Positions 1-7,045 of a stretch of 19,613 nt of DNA are shown here, piece by piece; positions within the stretch are counted from its first letter, which is position 1, and the number at the start of each line of letters is the position of its first letter. This DNA is from Sphingobacteriales bacterium. Lineage in GTDB: Bacteria; Bacteroidota; Bacteroidia; Chitinophagales; Chitinophagaceae. The DNA is taken from positions 1-19,613 of the forward strand of contig REAQ01000006.1 in NCBI GenBank assembly GCA_004294195.1, read 5' to 3'. The notes below the pieces were generated by a model, which saw only the letters and a list, made by a program, of their open reading frames with translations, was not told the origin of the DNA and searched no databases. Position numbers and translations under genes: made by a program.

Positions 1-1
1 A

Positions 2-736
2 CTGCGATATCCGGTCGGAGGATTCTGCAGCTTCGTCAGCAAAATTCTGGATGATCTCTTCCTGCCGCCGAGTCACCACTTCGTACTCGGAAATCTTGGC
101 AGCAATTTTTACCTGAAACCAGACTCCGCACATCCCGTCAAATTGTGGGTGAATGATTTCAGTAACAATGTGATCCCGGAGAAAATACTAACGCGGACAC
201 TCCAGCAAAAAGATATGCCCGTATTCCTGAAGCGGGAGGTGACGGACCAGATCCCGATCCTGAAGAAACAAAACTTGAAACACCAGGACTATGCCGTGAA
301 ATCGGTTCAGGATCTTTTTCCTGAAAACCTGATCAAGTCCAGCGATGTGCGGGTTGTCAATGATGCACATTCATACATTGCATGGAACGAAGGGCAGGGC
401 AAGTTTTCCATTTCTGCATTGCCCACCATTGTACAGTTATCATCATTGAATGCAGTGCTTGCAAAAGACCTGAATGGAGATGGCAAAGTTGACCTGATAC
501 TCGGCGGAAATCTCACTTCTTTCCAACCCCAATTTTCAAGGATCGATGCCAGCTATGGCCATGTATTGATCAACAAGGGAAGCAGGCAATGGGAAGTACT
601 GAATATGCAAAAATCGGGATTGGATGTTCCTGGCGAGACCCGTGTGATCAGTAATGTGAAACTCGGCAATCGTGAATTGATACTATTCTTCCTGAATAAC
701 GGGCAGCCGGTTTCATATCAATTAAGGGGCAGATGA
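2..736 (+). CDS. VCBS/FG-GAP repeat protein, C-terminal part (cut by window edge)
   Basis: The frame is open from base 2 to the TGA at 734-736, giving 244 residues of a longer protein whose start lies outside the window. Visible family marks are the VLGNLGSN turn near residue 31, a calcium-binding loop DLNGDGKVD at about residue 157 followed by LILGGN, and a C-terminal beta-rich end. Its last 200 residues align by eye with the end of the next protein (shared order: GNxG turn, N-D-F/D-D-F, AQLS/VQLS, D-N-D-G loop, HG/GHxLIN), so the two are tandem paralogues. Family knowledge suggests an exported beta-propeller-like surface lipoprotein; substrate unknown. The stop overlaps the start of the next gene as ATGA, so the two are probably translationally coupled. 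The first 80 or so bases encode no D-x-D-x-D-G loop where the paralogue has one; see findings. An internal TTG at 143 is an unlikely start because the homology begins before it. Confidence 0.8.
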   Translation: MRYPVGGFCSFVSKILDDLFLPPSHHFVLGNLGSNFYLKPDSAHPVKLWVNDFSNNVIPEKILTRTLQQKDMPVFLKREVTDQIPILKKQNLKHQDYAVKSVQDLFPENLIKSSDVRVVNDAHSYIAWNEGQGKFSISALPTIVQLSSLNAVLAKDLNGDGKVDLILGGNLTSFQPQFSRIDASYGHVLINKGSRQWEVLNMQKSGLDVPGETRVISNVKLGNRELILFFLNNGQPVSYQLRGR

Positions 737-3700
737 AAGGCGTTGTGAGTTACCGGTTATTGATTATTGGGTTATTGCTTGCGTTTGGCTGCAGGCAGGA
801 GCAAGTGCAGGCTCCGTTGTTTGAGTTGCTCGACTCTTCAAAGACTGGAATTCGCTTTGCTAACAAACTTGTTCCGGATGCATCCTTGAATATGTTGAAG
901 TATATGTACTTCTACAATGGTGCGGGTGTGGGTGCGGGAGACCTGAACAACGATGGAAAAATTGACCTGTACTTTGCAGCCAACCAGGAAGGGGACCGAT
1001 TGTACCTCAATAAAGGCAATTTCAAGTTTGAAGATGTTACCCGGGCTGCAGGTGTTCCCATGGATAAAGGTTGGTCAACTGGGGTGTCTATTGTAGACAT
1101 CAACAACGATGGCATGCTGGATATTTATATTTGTAGGGTTGGCAACTATTCATCCCTCCAGAATCATAACCTGCTCTTGGTTTGCCAATCGATCGGTCAA
1201 GACGGCGTGCCGGTCTACAAAGATGAATCATCCCAACGCGGTTTGGCATTCTCCGGATTCAGCACACAGGCTGCATTCCTTGATTTTGACAAGGACGGCG
1301 ACCTCGATATGTATCTCCTCAATCATTCCCTTCGGTACAACAGCACTTTCAGGCCAAGGGATCAGTTCAATAACAGTTATGATAGTTTATCCGGAGACCG
1401 GCTTTATCAGAACAAGGATGGAAGATTTACCGATGTGACCAGGCAGTCTGGCATCAACAGTTCAAATATTGGTTACGGTCTTGGTATATGTGTAACGGAC
1501 ATCAATCACGATGGATGGCCGGACATTTATGTTTCCAATGATTTTCATGAGAATGATTATCTATATATCAATCAGAAGAATGGAAGTTTTCGGGATGAGT
1601 TGAATGAGAGAATTGATCATACCAGCCAGTTCTCCATGGGCGTTGATATTGCAGACATCAACAATGATCTTCAACCGGAGATCGTCACCTTGGATATGCT
1701 TCCTGAAGATCCGTACATCCTGAAAAGATCTTTGGGCGATGATGAGTACAACCTGTATCTCATGAAACTCAAATATGGATACAATCACCAGTTTACCAGG
1801 AATAACCTGCAGTTGAATAGGGGCGATGGTTATTTTTCTGAGATTGGATTTTATGCGAATGTTGCGGCAACAGACTGGAGTTGGTCGGCGCTCTGGGTAG
1901 ACTTTAATAATGACGGGAACAAGGATCTGTTTATTTCGAATGGCATTCCCAAGCGGTTGAATGATATCGACTATGTCAATTATATTTCCAATGAAAGCAT
2001 TCAGGATAAGATCCGCAAAGACCAGATGCGCAAAGAAGACTTTGCGTTCATCGATCAATTTCCTGAGATCAAGTTGCTGAATAAATTTCTGGTGAATGGA
2101 TCGGCGCTAAGGTTTGAAGATGAAGGGAAGAGGGTCAAGGGTGACAAGCCGAGCTTTTCTAACGGCGCCGCCTATGCGGATCTGGACAACGATGGGGATC
2201 TTGATCTCATTGTCAACAATATCCAGGATGCGGCGTTCATTTATCAAAACCAGTCTTCAGGCAATCGCTCCGTGACCGTAGCTCCTGTTGGCGCGCCAGG
2301 TAACCGAAATGCATTAGGTGCACGTATACTCGTGTATAAGAAAGACACTGTGCAGTTGTACGAGAAGCAGGCTGTCAGGGGTTTTCAAAGCAGTATGGAA
2401 GTACCGTTGGTTGTAGGCATGGGTAAATCAGAAGCCGACTCTTTATTGATTGTTTGGCCAGACCAGACTTATGACCGATGGATACCATCGGGAGCGGTTT
2501 TATGGAAGCCTATTTGGAAAGAGGGACTGCCTGTTTTTCAAGGTGGAAGGTGGGCGGGGAAAGGTAGAAGTTTGAAGTTGGAAGGTGGAAGGGCGTTTGA
2601 GGAACATGCGGCGCAATTGGGATTGCTGTATGTGCATAAAGAAAATGATTATGTGGAGTTTAACAGGGAACCTTTGCTTCCGCATATGTTGTCTACTGAA
2701 GGGCCGGCGCTCGCCGTTGGTGATTTGAACAATGATGGCATGGATGATGTGTTTGTCGGCGGGGCAAGAGGTAAGAAAGCCGCATTATTTGTGCAACAGG
2801 CTTCGGGTGTTTTTAAGCCATGGATATCGGATGTTTTGAATGCGGATAGTTTGTATGAAGATGTGGACGCGATCTGGAACGATGTAAATGGGGATGGCTG
2901 GAAGGATCTTGTAGTGGTGAGCGGCGGCAATGAATATTACGGCGCTGATAGCCTTAGATGGCCAAGGGTGTATTTCAATTACGAAGGAAAGACATTTACA
3001 AAGACACATATAAAAGGCGTTGCGTCCACGCTGTCTTGTGTGGTTCCGATGGACATCAATAATGATGGTAAGACAGACTTGTTTTTCGGAGGGCGCGCCG
3101 TCAGTTTTGCCTACGGAGCTGTACCTACCTCATACCTGATGCAGAACGATGGTAAAGGAGGATTCAGGGATGTGACGGCAGGATCTGCACCCGGGCTTGA
3201 GCAGATTGGTTTTGTAAAGGGAGCAACAGCAACAGATCTGGATGGCGATAAAGACCAGGATATTGTATTGGCATTGGAGTGGGGTGGTGTGGTTGCGTTC
3301 ATCAAAGATGACGCAGTGTTTCGTCAACAAACTTTATTGCCCACAAAGGGTTGGTGGAGTTTCGTGAAGGCAACAGACTTTGATGGAGACGGAGACATGG
3401 ATTTAGTTGTTGGCAACCAGGGTGAGAATTCCAGGGTGAGGCCAACCCTTCAGGAACCTGTGCGGATGTATTATGATGATTTTGATGGGAATGGGTTGAA
3501 AGAACAGTTCATCACCTATTACCTCCGTGGCGAGGAGATTCCTTTTGCCAATAAAAGTGAGCTGGATAAACAGATGCCCGGTTTGAAGAAGCGGTTTTTG
3601 TATGCAGAGCAATTTGCAAAATCGCCTGTGGATAAGATCATTGATCGTGCATTGCTCAATAAGGCTCCGGTTTTTACTGCGGAAACTTTTTCTAATGCGA

Positions 3701-4044
3701 TCCTGATCAACGAAGGCGGACTAAGGTTCCGGTTGCAGCCGATGCCTGCTATGGCGCAATTGAGTAATTACAATGATGCGTTGATCACAGACTTGAATAA
3801 GGATGGGAAGCCTGATGTAGTACTGGCGGGTAATTTTGATGCTGATGTGATTGCTATGGGCCGAAACGACGCTGACCACGGCTCATTGTTAATCAATGCA
3901 GGATCCGGTTCATTCCATTATCAGCAAATGGATGGCCTGCCTGTACGAGGTGTTTCCAAAAAGATCAGGGAGATAACGGTCTCGGGTAGGCGATATATGC
4001 TTATCGCAAGAAGTAATGAGACTCTACTAGCTATTAGCTATTAG
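733..4044 (+). CDS. VCBS repeat lipoprotein with ASPIC/UnbV domain
   Basis: This is a 1103-residue predicted surface lipoprotein. The N-terminus has a hydrophobic stretch (residues 8-19) ending in LAFGC, with Cys20 the likely lipidation site. FG-GAP/VCBS calcium loops of the D-x-N/D-x-D-G-x-x-D type occur at about residues 70-78, 122-130, 184-192, 256-264, 390-398, 483-491 and 664-672, with more towards the C-terminus. An ASPIC/UnbV module lies at about 510-585 (GNRNALGARI, RGFQSSMEVP, VWPDQ). The arrangement suggests two beta-propeller halves around the ASPIC module. The family is common in Bacteroidota, often beside outer-membrane uptake genes, but its biochemical role is unclear and I infer none. 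Residues 603-621 are encoded by eight tandem 7-base repeats, forming a Gly/Arg/Lys-rich linker. The ATG lies in the stop codon of the upstream paralogue. The last codons and TAG stop also fall in a 7-base repeat, directly against the stop of the convergent gene. Confidence 0.92.
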   Translation: MKGVVSYRLLIIGLLLAFGCRQEQVQAPLFELLDSSKTGIRFANKLVPDASLNMLKYMYFYNGAGVGAGDLNNDGKIDLYFAANQEGDRLYLNKGNFKFEDVTRAAGVPMDKGWSTGVSIVDINNDGMLDIYICRVGNYSSLQNHNLLLVCQSIGQDGVPVYKDESSQRGLAFSGFSTQAAFLDFDKDGDLDMYLLNHSLRYNSTFRPRDQFNNSYDSLSGDRLYQNKDGRFTDVTRQSGINSSNIGYGLGICVTDINHDGWPDIYVSNDFHENDYLYINQKNGSFRDELNERIDHTSQFSMGVDIADINNDLQPEIVTLDMLPEDPYILKRSLGDDEYNLYLMKLKYGYNHQFTRNNLQLNRGDGYFSEIGFYANVAATDWSWSALWVDFNNDGNKDLFISNGIPKRLNDIDYVNYISNESIQDKIRKDQMRKEDFAFIDQFPEIKLLNKFLVNGSALRFEDEGKRVKGDKPSFSNGAAYADLDNDGDLDLIVNNIQDAAFIYQNQSSGNRSVTVAPVGAPGNRNALGARILVYKKDTVQLYEKQAVRGFQSSMEVPLVVGMGKSEADSLLIVWPDQTYDRWIPSGAVLWKPIWKEGLPVFQGGRWAGKGRSLKLEGGRAFEEHAAQLGLLYVHKENDYVEFNREPLLPHMLSTEGPALAVGDLNNDGMDDVFVGGARGKKAALFVQQASGVFKPWISDVLNADSLYEDVDAIWNDVNGDGWKDLVVVSGGNEYYGADSLRWPRVYFNYEGKTFTKTHIKGVASTLSCVVPMDINNDGKTDLFFGGRAVSFAYGAVPTSYLMQNDGKGGFRDVTAGSAPGLEQIGFVKGATATDLDGDKDQDIVLALEWGGVVAFIKDDAVFRQQTLLPTKGWWSFVKATDFDGDGDMDLVVGNQGENSRVRPTLQEPVRMYYDDFDGNGLKEQFITYYLRGEEIPFANKSELDKQMPGLKKRFLYAEQFAKSPVDKIIDRALLNKAPVFTAETFSNAILINEGGLRFRLQPMPAMAQLSNYNDALITDLNKDGKPDVVLAGNFDADVIAMGRNDADHGSLLINAGSGSFHYQQMDGLPVRGVSKKIREITVSGRRYMLIARSNETLLAISY
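2540..2595 (+). repeat. Intragenic tandem 7-base repeat, 8 units
   Basis: Eight consecutive 7-base units stay in register from 2540 to 2595 with consensus AAGGTGG. Three units are exact (2540, 2547, 2582), three differ at one or two bases (2561, 2575, 2589), and the units at 2554 and 2568 are more diverged. The array lies inside the VCBS/ASPIC gene, just after the ASPIC module and before the second propeller half. Because 7 is not a multiple of 3, all three frames of the unit are read in turn, giving a Gly/Arg/Lys linker. Confidence 0.85.
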
Positions 4045-4050
4045 CTAATA
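4024..4050 (+). repeat. Tandem 7-base repeat covering two convergent stop codons
   Basis: Units of consensus CTATTAG begin at 4024 (one mismatch), 4031, 4038 and 4045 (partial). The TAG stop of the plus-strand VCBS gene (4042-4044) and the TAG stop of the minus-strand gene (4045-4047 read in reverse) abut inside the array. Bases 4039-4050 (TATTAGCTAATA) form a perfect 12-base palindrome, so the same word serves both strands. Confidence 0.75.
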
Positions 4051-4968
4051 CACGGGATAGCACACTTTCATATGCACCACAGTACTGTCATCAAACCCAT
4101 ATCCATCTTGTAGGTACTTGTGGAAAGGGATAGCCATGGTGACGTATCGGTAGTCTTGTCGATAATTTTCTAATGCCTGATAAGCCTTGGCCACTCCGGT
4201 GTAGGGACCTTTATAGTCAATGGTAAGCAAGTTCAGCTGAAAGGGCATTTTCTTCAGGCTTACAACATCCCCCTCTGGCGTTTCTACATTGTTCCGGATA
4301 CCGATGCTGGCGAAGATGGTACGTTCATTGCCGTGGTCCTGGAAGTGAAAAATCCTAACGCCGGTATAGCCGGCATTTCTTTTTTCTGCCTCTTTGATCA
4401 ACATGTCAAACAGATTCATGGTTTCCATCGCAAAATCTTTTTTGGCGATGGTTTTTTTGGCAAAGAGAAAAGAAGTATCCGCCACTTGCTCTCCTTTGAT
4501 ATCAAACCCGTAAAGCCGCGCGGGATTGTCCAGGAATGATTTTAGTGAATCAAGGCTTGCGGTGGTTTGACTGACGAGTGGGGAAGCAAAGATCTTTTTC
4601 CATCGTGGAACCTGGTATTGTAAGAGGAAGTGGGACTGGAATATAGAATCCTTATCTGGTAGCACAAGTATCGCGAAATCCTGTTTAGATTGGGTATTAC
4701 TCCTGGTGAATTCCATTTCAAACGCACCCAATCGGTCTATCACTAAGGTGTCAACGTTATGAATAAGTTTGCCATTGTTCCATGCATCTGAAGGTTTGTA
4801 GGGAATCATCCACTCATTCAACCGATTGGTATCAGCAAAATATTCCATTGCCTTCATAGCCGGTAGGTTGACTTTTACGGAATAGGTCTGTTCTGTCTTC
4901 TGGAAAAGGGCGAAAGTGGCGAAAGCGATGAGGGCAAGGATCAGAAATGCAACTAGGAGTCGGGTCAT
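4045..4968 (-). CDS. Membrane-anchored protein with possible SRPBCC and GyrI-like parts
   Basis: This 307-residue protein starts MTRLLVAFLI, with one transmembrane segment at about residues 3-22 and a large soluble part after it. The N-terminal soluble half resembles SRPBCC/polyketide-cyclase-like domains in its early pattern (an amphipathic segment, then FADTNRLNEWM). The C-terminal stretch (AYQALENY, AIPFHKYLQDGYG, ending in YPVY) resembles the GyrI-like small-molecule-binding fold; both assignments are by impression only. I chose the ATG at 4968 over a start at 5034 for two reasons. The extra 22 residues would be encoded by the 7-base repeat array, and a -7 promoter word lies between, at 4972-4979. 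The stop abuts the stop of the convergent VCBS gene. The gene is divergent from the rplM operon. Function is unknown; a role in binding a hydrophobic ligand at the membrane would be inference. Confidence 0.75.
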   Translation of the reverse strand: MTRLLVAFLILALIAFATFALFQKTEQTYSVKVNLPAMKAMEYFADTNRLNEWMIPYKPSDAWNNGKLIHNVDTLVIDRLGAFEMEFTRSNTQSKQDFAILVLPDKDSIFQSHFLLQYQVPRWKKIFASPLVSQTTASLDSLKSFLDNPARLYGFDIKGEQVADTSFLFAKKTIAKKDFAMETMNLFDMLIKEAEKRNAGYTGVRIFHFQDHGNERTIFASIGIRNNVETPEGDVVSLKKMPFQLNLLTIDYKGPYTGVAKAYQALENYRQDYRYVTMAIPFHKYLQDGYGFDDSTVVHMKVCYPVY

Positions 4969-4971
4969 GGG

Positions 4972-4979
4972 CAAATATA
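4972..4979 (-). promoter_or_regulatory. Bacteroidota -7 promoter element, likely leaderless
   Basis: On the minus strand the octamer reads TATATTTG, a full match to the Bacteroidota -7 consensus TAnnTTTG. It ends only 3 bases before the ATG at 4968. With the usual spacing to the transcription start, the transcript would begin at or next to the A of the start codon. No convincing -33 TTG was seen, since that position falls in the 7-base repeat array. Confidence 0.5.
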
Positions 4980-4984
4980 CAGCA

Positions 4985-5036
4985 GGTTGAAGGTTGAGGG
5001 TTGGAGGTTGGGGTGAAAATCCTTCCAACTTCACCC
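4985..5036. repeat. 7-base tandem array with inverted partner
   Basis: Four units of consensus GGTTGRR run 4985-5012 in strict 7-base register (GGTTGAA at 4985, GGTTGAG at 4992, GGTTGGA at 4999, GGTTGGG at 5006). An inverted, diverged half follows at 5021-5036, where TTCACCC (5030-5036) can pair with GGGTGAA (5011-5017), and CCTTCCAAC (5021-5029) nearly complements 5000-5007. The element lies in the gap between two divergent genes, just upstream of the minus-strand gene's -7 element. Confidence 0.7.
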
Positions 5037-5160
5037 TTTATCTTCATTCTGCTGAGGAAGACTATAAAAGTTAAGCAAAATATTCATTGAAAATCAATGA
5101 GTTATAGAGGGTGATCTAAAATTAATAGGCTTTTTTGTTCTTTTTGAGCCTGTTTTCTTC

Positions 5161-5168
5161 TACCTTTG
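5161..5168 (+). promoter_or_regulatory. Promoter -7 element of the rplM operon
   Basis: TACCTTTG matches the Bacteroidota TAnnTTTG consensus exactly. A T-rich tract upstream contains TTG at 5135-5137 (23-base spacer) and another at 5144-5146 (14-base spacer); neither fits the expected 19-21 spacing well. The predicted transcription start is near 5172, leaving about 70 bases of leader before rplM. The rest of the 5037-5160 gap shows only a small 7-bp hairpin (5084-5100) and AT-rich sequence. Confidence 0.6.
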
Positions 5169-5171
5169 CCG

Positions 5172-5241
5172 TCCCTTAACAGGGCCACTGGGTTGGCGGT
5201 GGTATTGATAACAGTTCCCCTAGGGGATTAAAACAAACAGA
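5172..5241 (+). promoter_or_regulatory. Structured 5' leader of rplM; candidate ribosomal-protein autoregulatory RNA
   Basis: The leader begins with two abutting hairpins. The first pairs CCCT 5173-5176 with AGGG 5181-5184 (4-base loop). The second pairs CCACTG 5185-5190 with CGGTGG 5197-5202 (6 pairs, one of them G-U, loop GGTTGG). The perfect palindrome TCCCCTAGGGGA at 5216-5227 follows, 14 bases before the ATG. L13 leaders that bind their own protein are known in other bacteria, and leader candidates upstream of ribosomal genes have been proposed for Bacteroidia. The assignment here is inference from position and folding by eye. Confidence 0.45.
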
Positions 5242-5685
5242 ATGAGCAAATTACATTTCACCACAAAGCATGCAAATGCAGCTTCCGTACAGCGTAATTG
5301 GTACGTTGTGGACGGGACCAATCAAACTGTGGGACGCATATGTAGCAAGATTGCCTCGGTACTTCGTGGCAAGAACAAAGCATACTATACGCCCCATGTT
5401 GATTGTGGAGACTTCGTTGTTGTGATCAACGCGGACAAAGTAAAATTTACCGGAAACAAGCTTGACCAGAAAGATTACTTGACGTTCTCAGGATATCCCG
5501 GCGGTCAGAAAGCAGAAACAGCGCGCGACCTGATGAAGCGTCGTCCTGATGCGGTGATTGAGCGGGCAGTAAAGGGCATGTTGCCTAAGAACCGTCTGGG
5601 TCGCAAAATGGTTAAAAAACTTTTTGTGTATGCCGGCGCAGAGCATCCGCATACTGCACAAAAGCCTGCTGAATTTAAATTCTAA
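5242..5685 (+). CDS. rplM: 50S ribosomal protein L13 (uL13)
   Basis: This 147-residue protein of the large ribosomal subunit is an early-assembly protein that binds 23S rRNA. The sequence shows the family pattern from start to end: NWYVVDGTNQTVGRICSKIA near residues 20-39, HVDCGDFVVVINADKV near 53-68, a YPGG turn, and the C-terminal stretch MLPKNRLGRKMVKKLFVYAGAEHPH. Length is normal for the family. The ATG at 5242 is preceded by an A-rich stretch without Shine-Dalgarno sequence, as usual in Bacteroidota. It is the first gene of the rplM-rpsI-rpsB-tsf operon and lies 20 bases before rpsI. Control may come from the structured leader upstream. Confidence 0.98.
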   Translation: MSKLHFTTKHANAASVQRNWYVVDGTNQTVGRICSKIASVLRGKNKAYYTPHVDCGDFVVVINADKVKFTGNKLDQKDYLTFSGYPGGQKAETARDLMKRRPDAVIERAVKGMLPKNRLGRKMVKKLFVYAGAEHPHTAQKPAEFKF

Positions 5686-5705
5686 ACTTGTCCAAACTAA
5701 TTACA

Positions 5706-6095
5706 ATGGAAAAACAGAAAAATGCAGTTGGTCGTAGGAAAGAAGCGGTAACCCGCATCTTCATCTCCAAAGGAGACGGTAAGATCACTGTGAATGACCT
5801 TGATTATAAAGCTTATTTCCCCCAGGTGTATCTTCAGAACCAAGTGGAACTGCCGTTAAAGACCATTGATGCGGTGGGCAAGTATGACATCAAGATCAAT
5901 GCCTCCGGCGGAGGTAAAAAAGGTCAGGCTGAAGCAGCGAAGCTGGGAATTGCCCGTGTGCTGGTTGAGTTGAATGCAGAGGTTAAACCTGCGTTGAAAG
6001 CGATTGGTCTGCTGACACGTGATCCACGTGGTGTTGAAAGGAAGAAACCAGGTCGTAAGAAAGCCCGTAGGAGTTTCCAGTTCAGCAAACGTTAA
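5706..6095 (+). CDS. rpsI: 30S ribosomal protein S9 (uS9)
   Basis: This 129-residue small-subunit protein has a basic C-terminal tail that reaches towards the P-site tRNA. Diagnostic features are AVGRRKEAVTRIF at the N-terminus, the glycine-rich GGGKKGQAEA segment near residue 64, the GLLTRDPR stretch, and the family-typical ending KKPGRKKARRSFQFSKR. The ATG at 5706 begins MEKQKNAVGRR. An in-frame TTG at 5688 would add six residues not expected for S9 and is rejected. It follows rplM at 20 bases, the classic rplM-rpsI pair, and precedes rpsB by 45 bases. Confidence 0.98.
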   Translation: MEKQKNAVGRRKEAVTRIFISKGDGKITVNDLDYKAYFPQVYLQNQVELPLKTIDAVGKYDIKINASGGGKKGQAEAAKLGIARVLVELNAEVKPALKAIGLLTRDPRGVERKKPGRKKARRSFQFSKR

Positions 6096-6140
6096 TCATT
6101 GCTTATCCCAAATTGTTCAACAACATTATATACAAATACA

Positions 6141-7016
6141 ATGGAAAATAACACTTCATTACAACAACAGTTACTGGAAGCCGGTGTACACTTTGGTCAC
6201 CTCCGTAAGAAGTGGAATCCTAAGATGCTCCCTTATATCTACGCAGAGAAAAAGGGTCTTCATATCATCGATCTTAACAAAACCGTTGAGTGTTTGCAGG
6301 AAGCATCTGCTGCCCTGAAGAGCATTGCAAAGAGCGGAAAGAAGATTATGTATGTGGGTACAAAGAAGCAGGCGAAGGAGATCATTACTGAGTGCGCTAA
6401 GCGTGTAAATATGCCTTTCGTAACCGAGCGTTGGCTGGGTGGTATGCTGACCAACTTCAACACTGTTCGTAAGAGCGTAAAGAAGATGCAAAGCATTGAG
6501 AAGATGCTAGGCGATGGTAGCTTTGACAGCATCACTAAGAAAGAGCGTCTGCAATTGAGCCGCGACAGGGAGAAGATGGACAAAGTTCTGGGTGGTATCT
6601 CTCAGCTGGGTCGCGTTCCTGCTGCCCTCCTGATTTTCGATATCGGTCATGAACACATCGCACTTGCTGAAGCGAAGCGCCTTGGTATCCAGACCTTTGG
6701 TATCGTTGATACCAATTGCGATCCTAATAAAGTAGACTTCCCTGTGCCTGCGAACGATGATGCAACCAAGTCATTGGCTATCATCGCTAACTATATCACC
6801 GCTGCAATCGCAGAAGGTCTTGCTGAAAGGCAGGCTGAGAAATCGGATGATACTGAAGAGTCAGAAGAGGTGCAGGATAAAGGTTCTCGTTTCGCGCTGG
6901 AAGATGAAGATAAAGGTGGTGACAGGCGTGGCGGTGGCGGTCCCAAAGGTGGTCAGCCTAAACGCAGGGTTGCAGGACCCGGCGGCGGCGGACGTAGACC
7001 AGCTACAAGGAAGTAA
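6141..7016 (+). CDS. rpsB: 30S ribosomal protein S2 (uS2) with charged Gly/Arg tail
   Basis: This 291-residue S2 sits on the back of the 30S subunit. Core motifs are present: EAGVHFGHLRKKWNPKM (13-29), the TERWLGGMLTNFNT region (95-108), and the GIVDTNCDPNKVDFPVPANDDA stretch (187-208). The start at 6141 gives MENNTSLQQQ; an in-frame ATG at 6099 would add 14 atypical residues and is rejected. After the core, residues 232-291 form a low-complexity tail: first acidic (DDTEESEEVQDK), then rich in Gly, Arg and Pro (RRGGGG, PGGGGRRP). Such tails vary among Bacteroidota; its role is unknown, though RNA contact is plausible. tsf follows at 29 bases, the widespread rpsB-tsf order. Confidence 0.97.
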   Translation: MENNTSLQQQLLEAGVHFGHLRKKWNPKMLPYIYAEKKGLHIIDLNKTVECLQEASAALKSIAKSGKKIMYVGTKKQAKEIITECAKRVNMPFVTERWLGGMLTNFNTVRKSVKKMQSIEKMLGDGSFDSITKKERLQLSRDREKMDKVLGGISQLGRVPAALLIFDIGHEHIALAEAKRLGIQTFGIVDTNCDPNKVDFPVPANDDATKSLAIIANYITAAIAEGLAERQAEKSDDTEESEEVQDKGSRFALEDEDKGGDRRGGGGPKGGQPKRRVAGPGGGGRRPATRK

Positions 7017-7045
7017 GATCTATTCATAGCATTAATTCAATAAAT

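Noticed and set aside
1..131. Open minus-strand frame with coding-like composition (starting near MCGVWFQVKI) at the left edge
   Set aside because: It is antisense to the VCBS frame, which has clear family motifs from about base 88; no family was recognised on the minus side.
4969..5034. N-terminal extension of the 4045-4968 protein to an ATG at 5034
   Set aside because: The extra residues are Pro/Gln/Leu-rich products of the 7-base repeat, and a -7 promoter element falls inside the extension.
5084..5100. Small hairpin TCATTGA/TCAATGA upstream of rplM as a terminator
   Set aside because: It has only 7 AT-rich pairs, a 3-base loop and no T-run.
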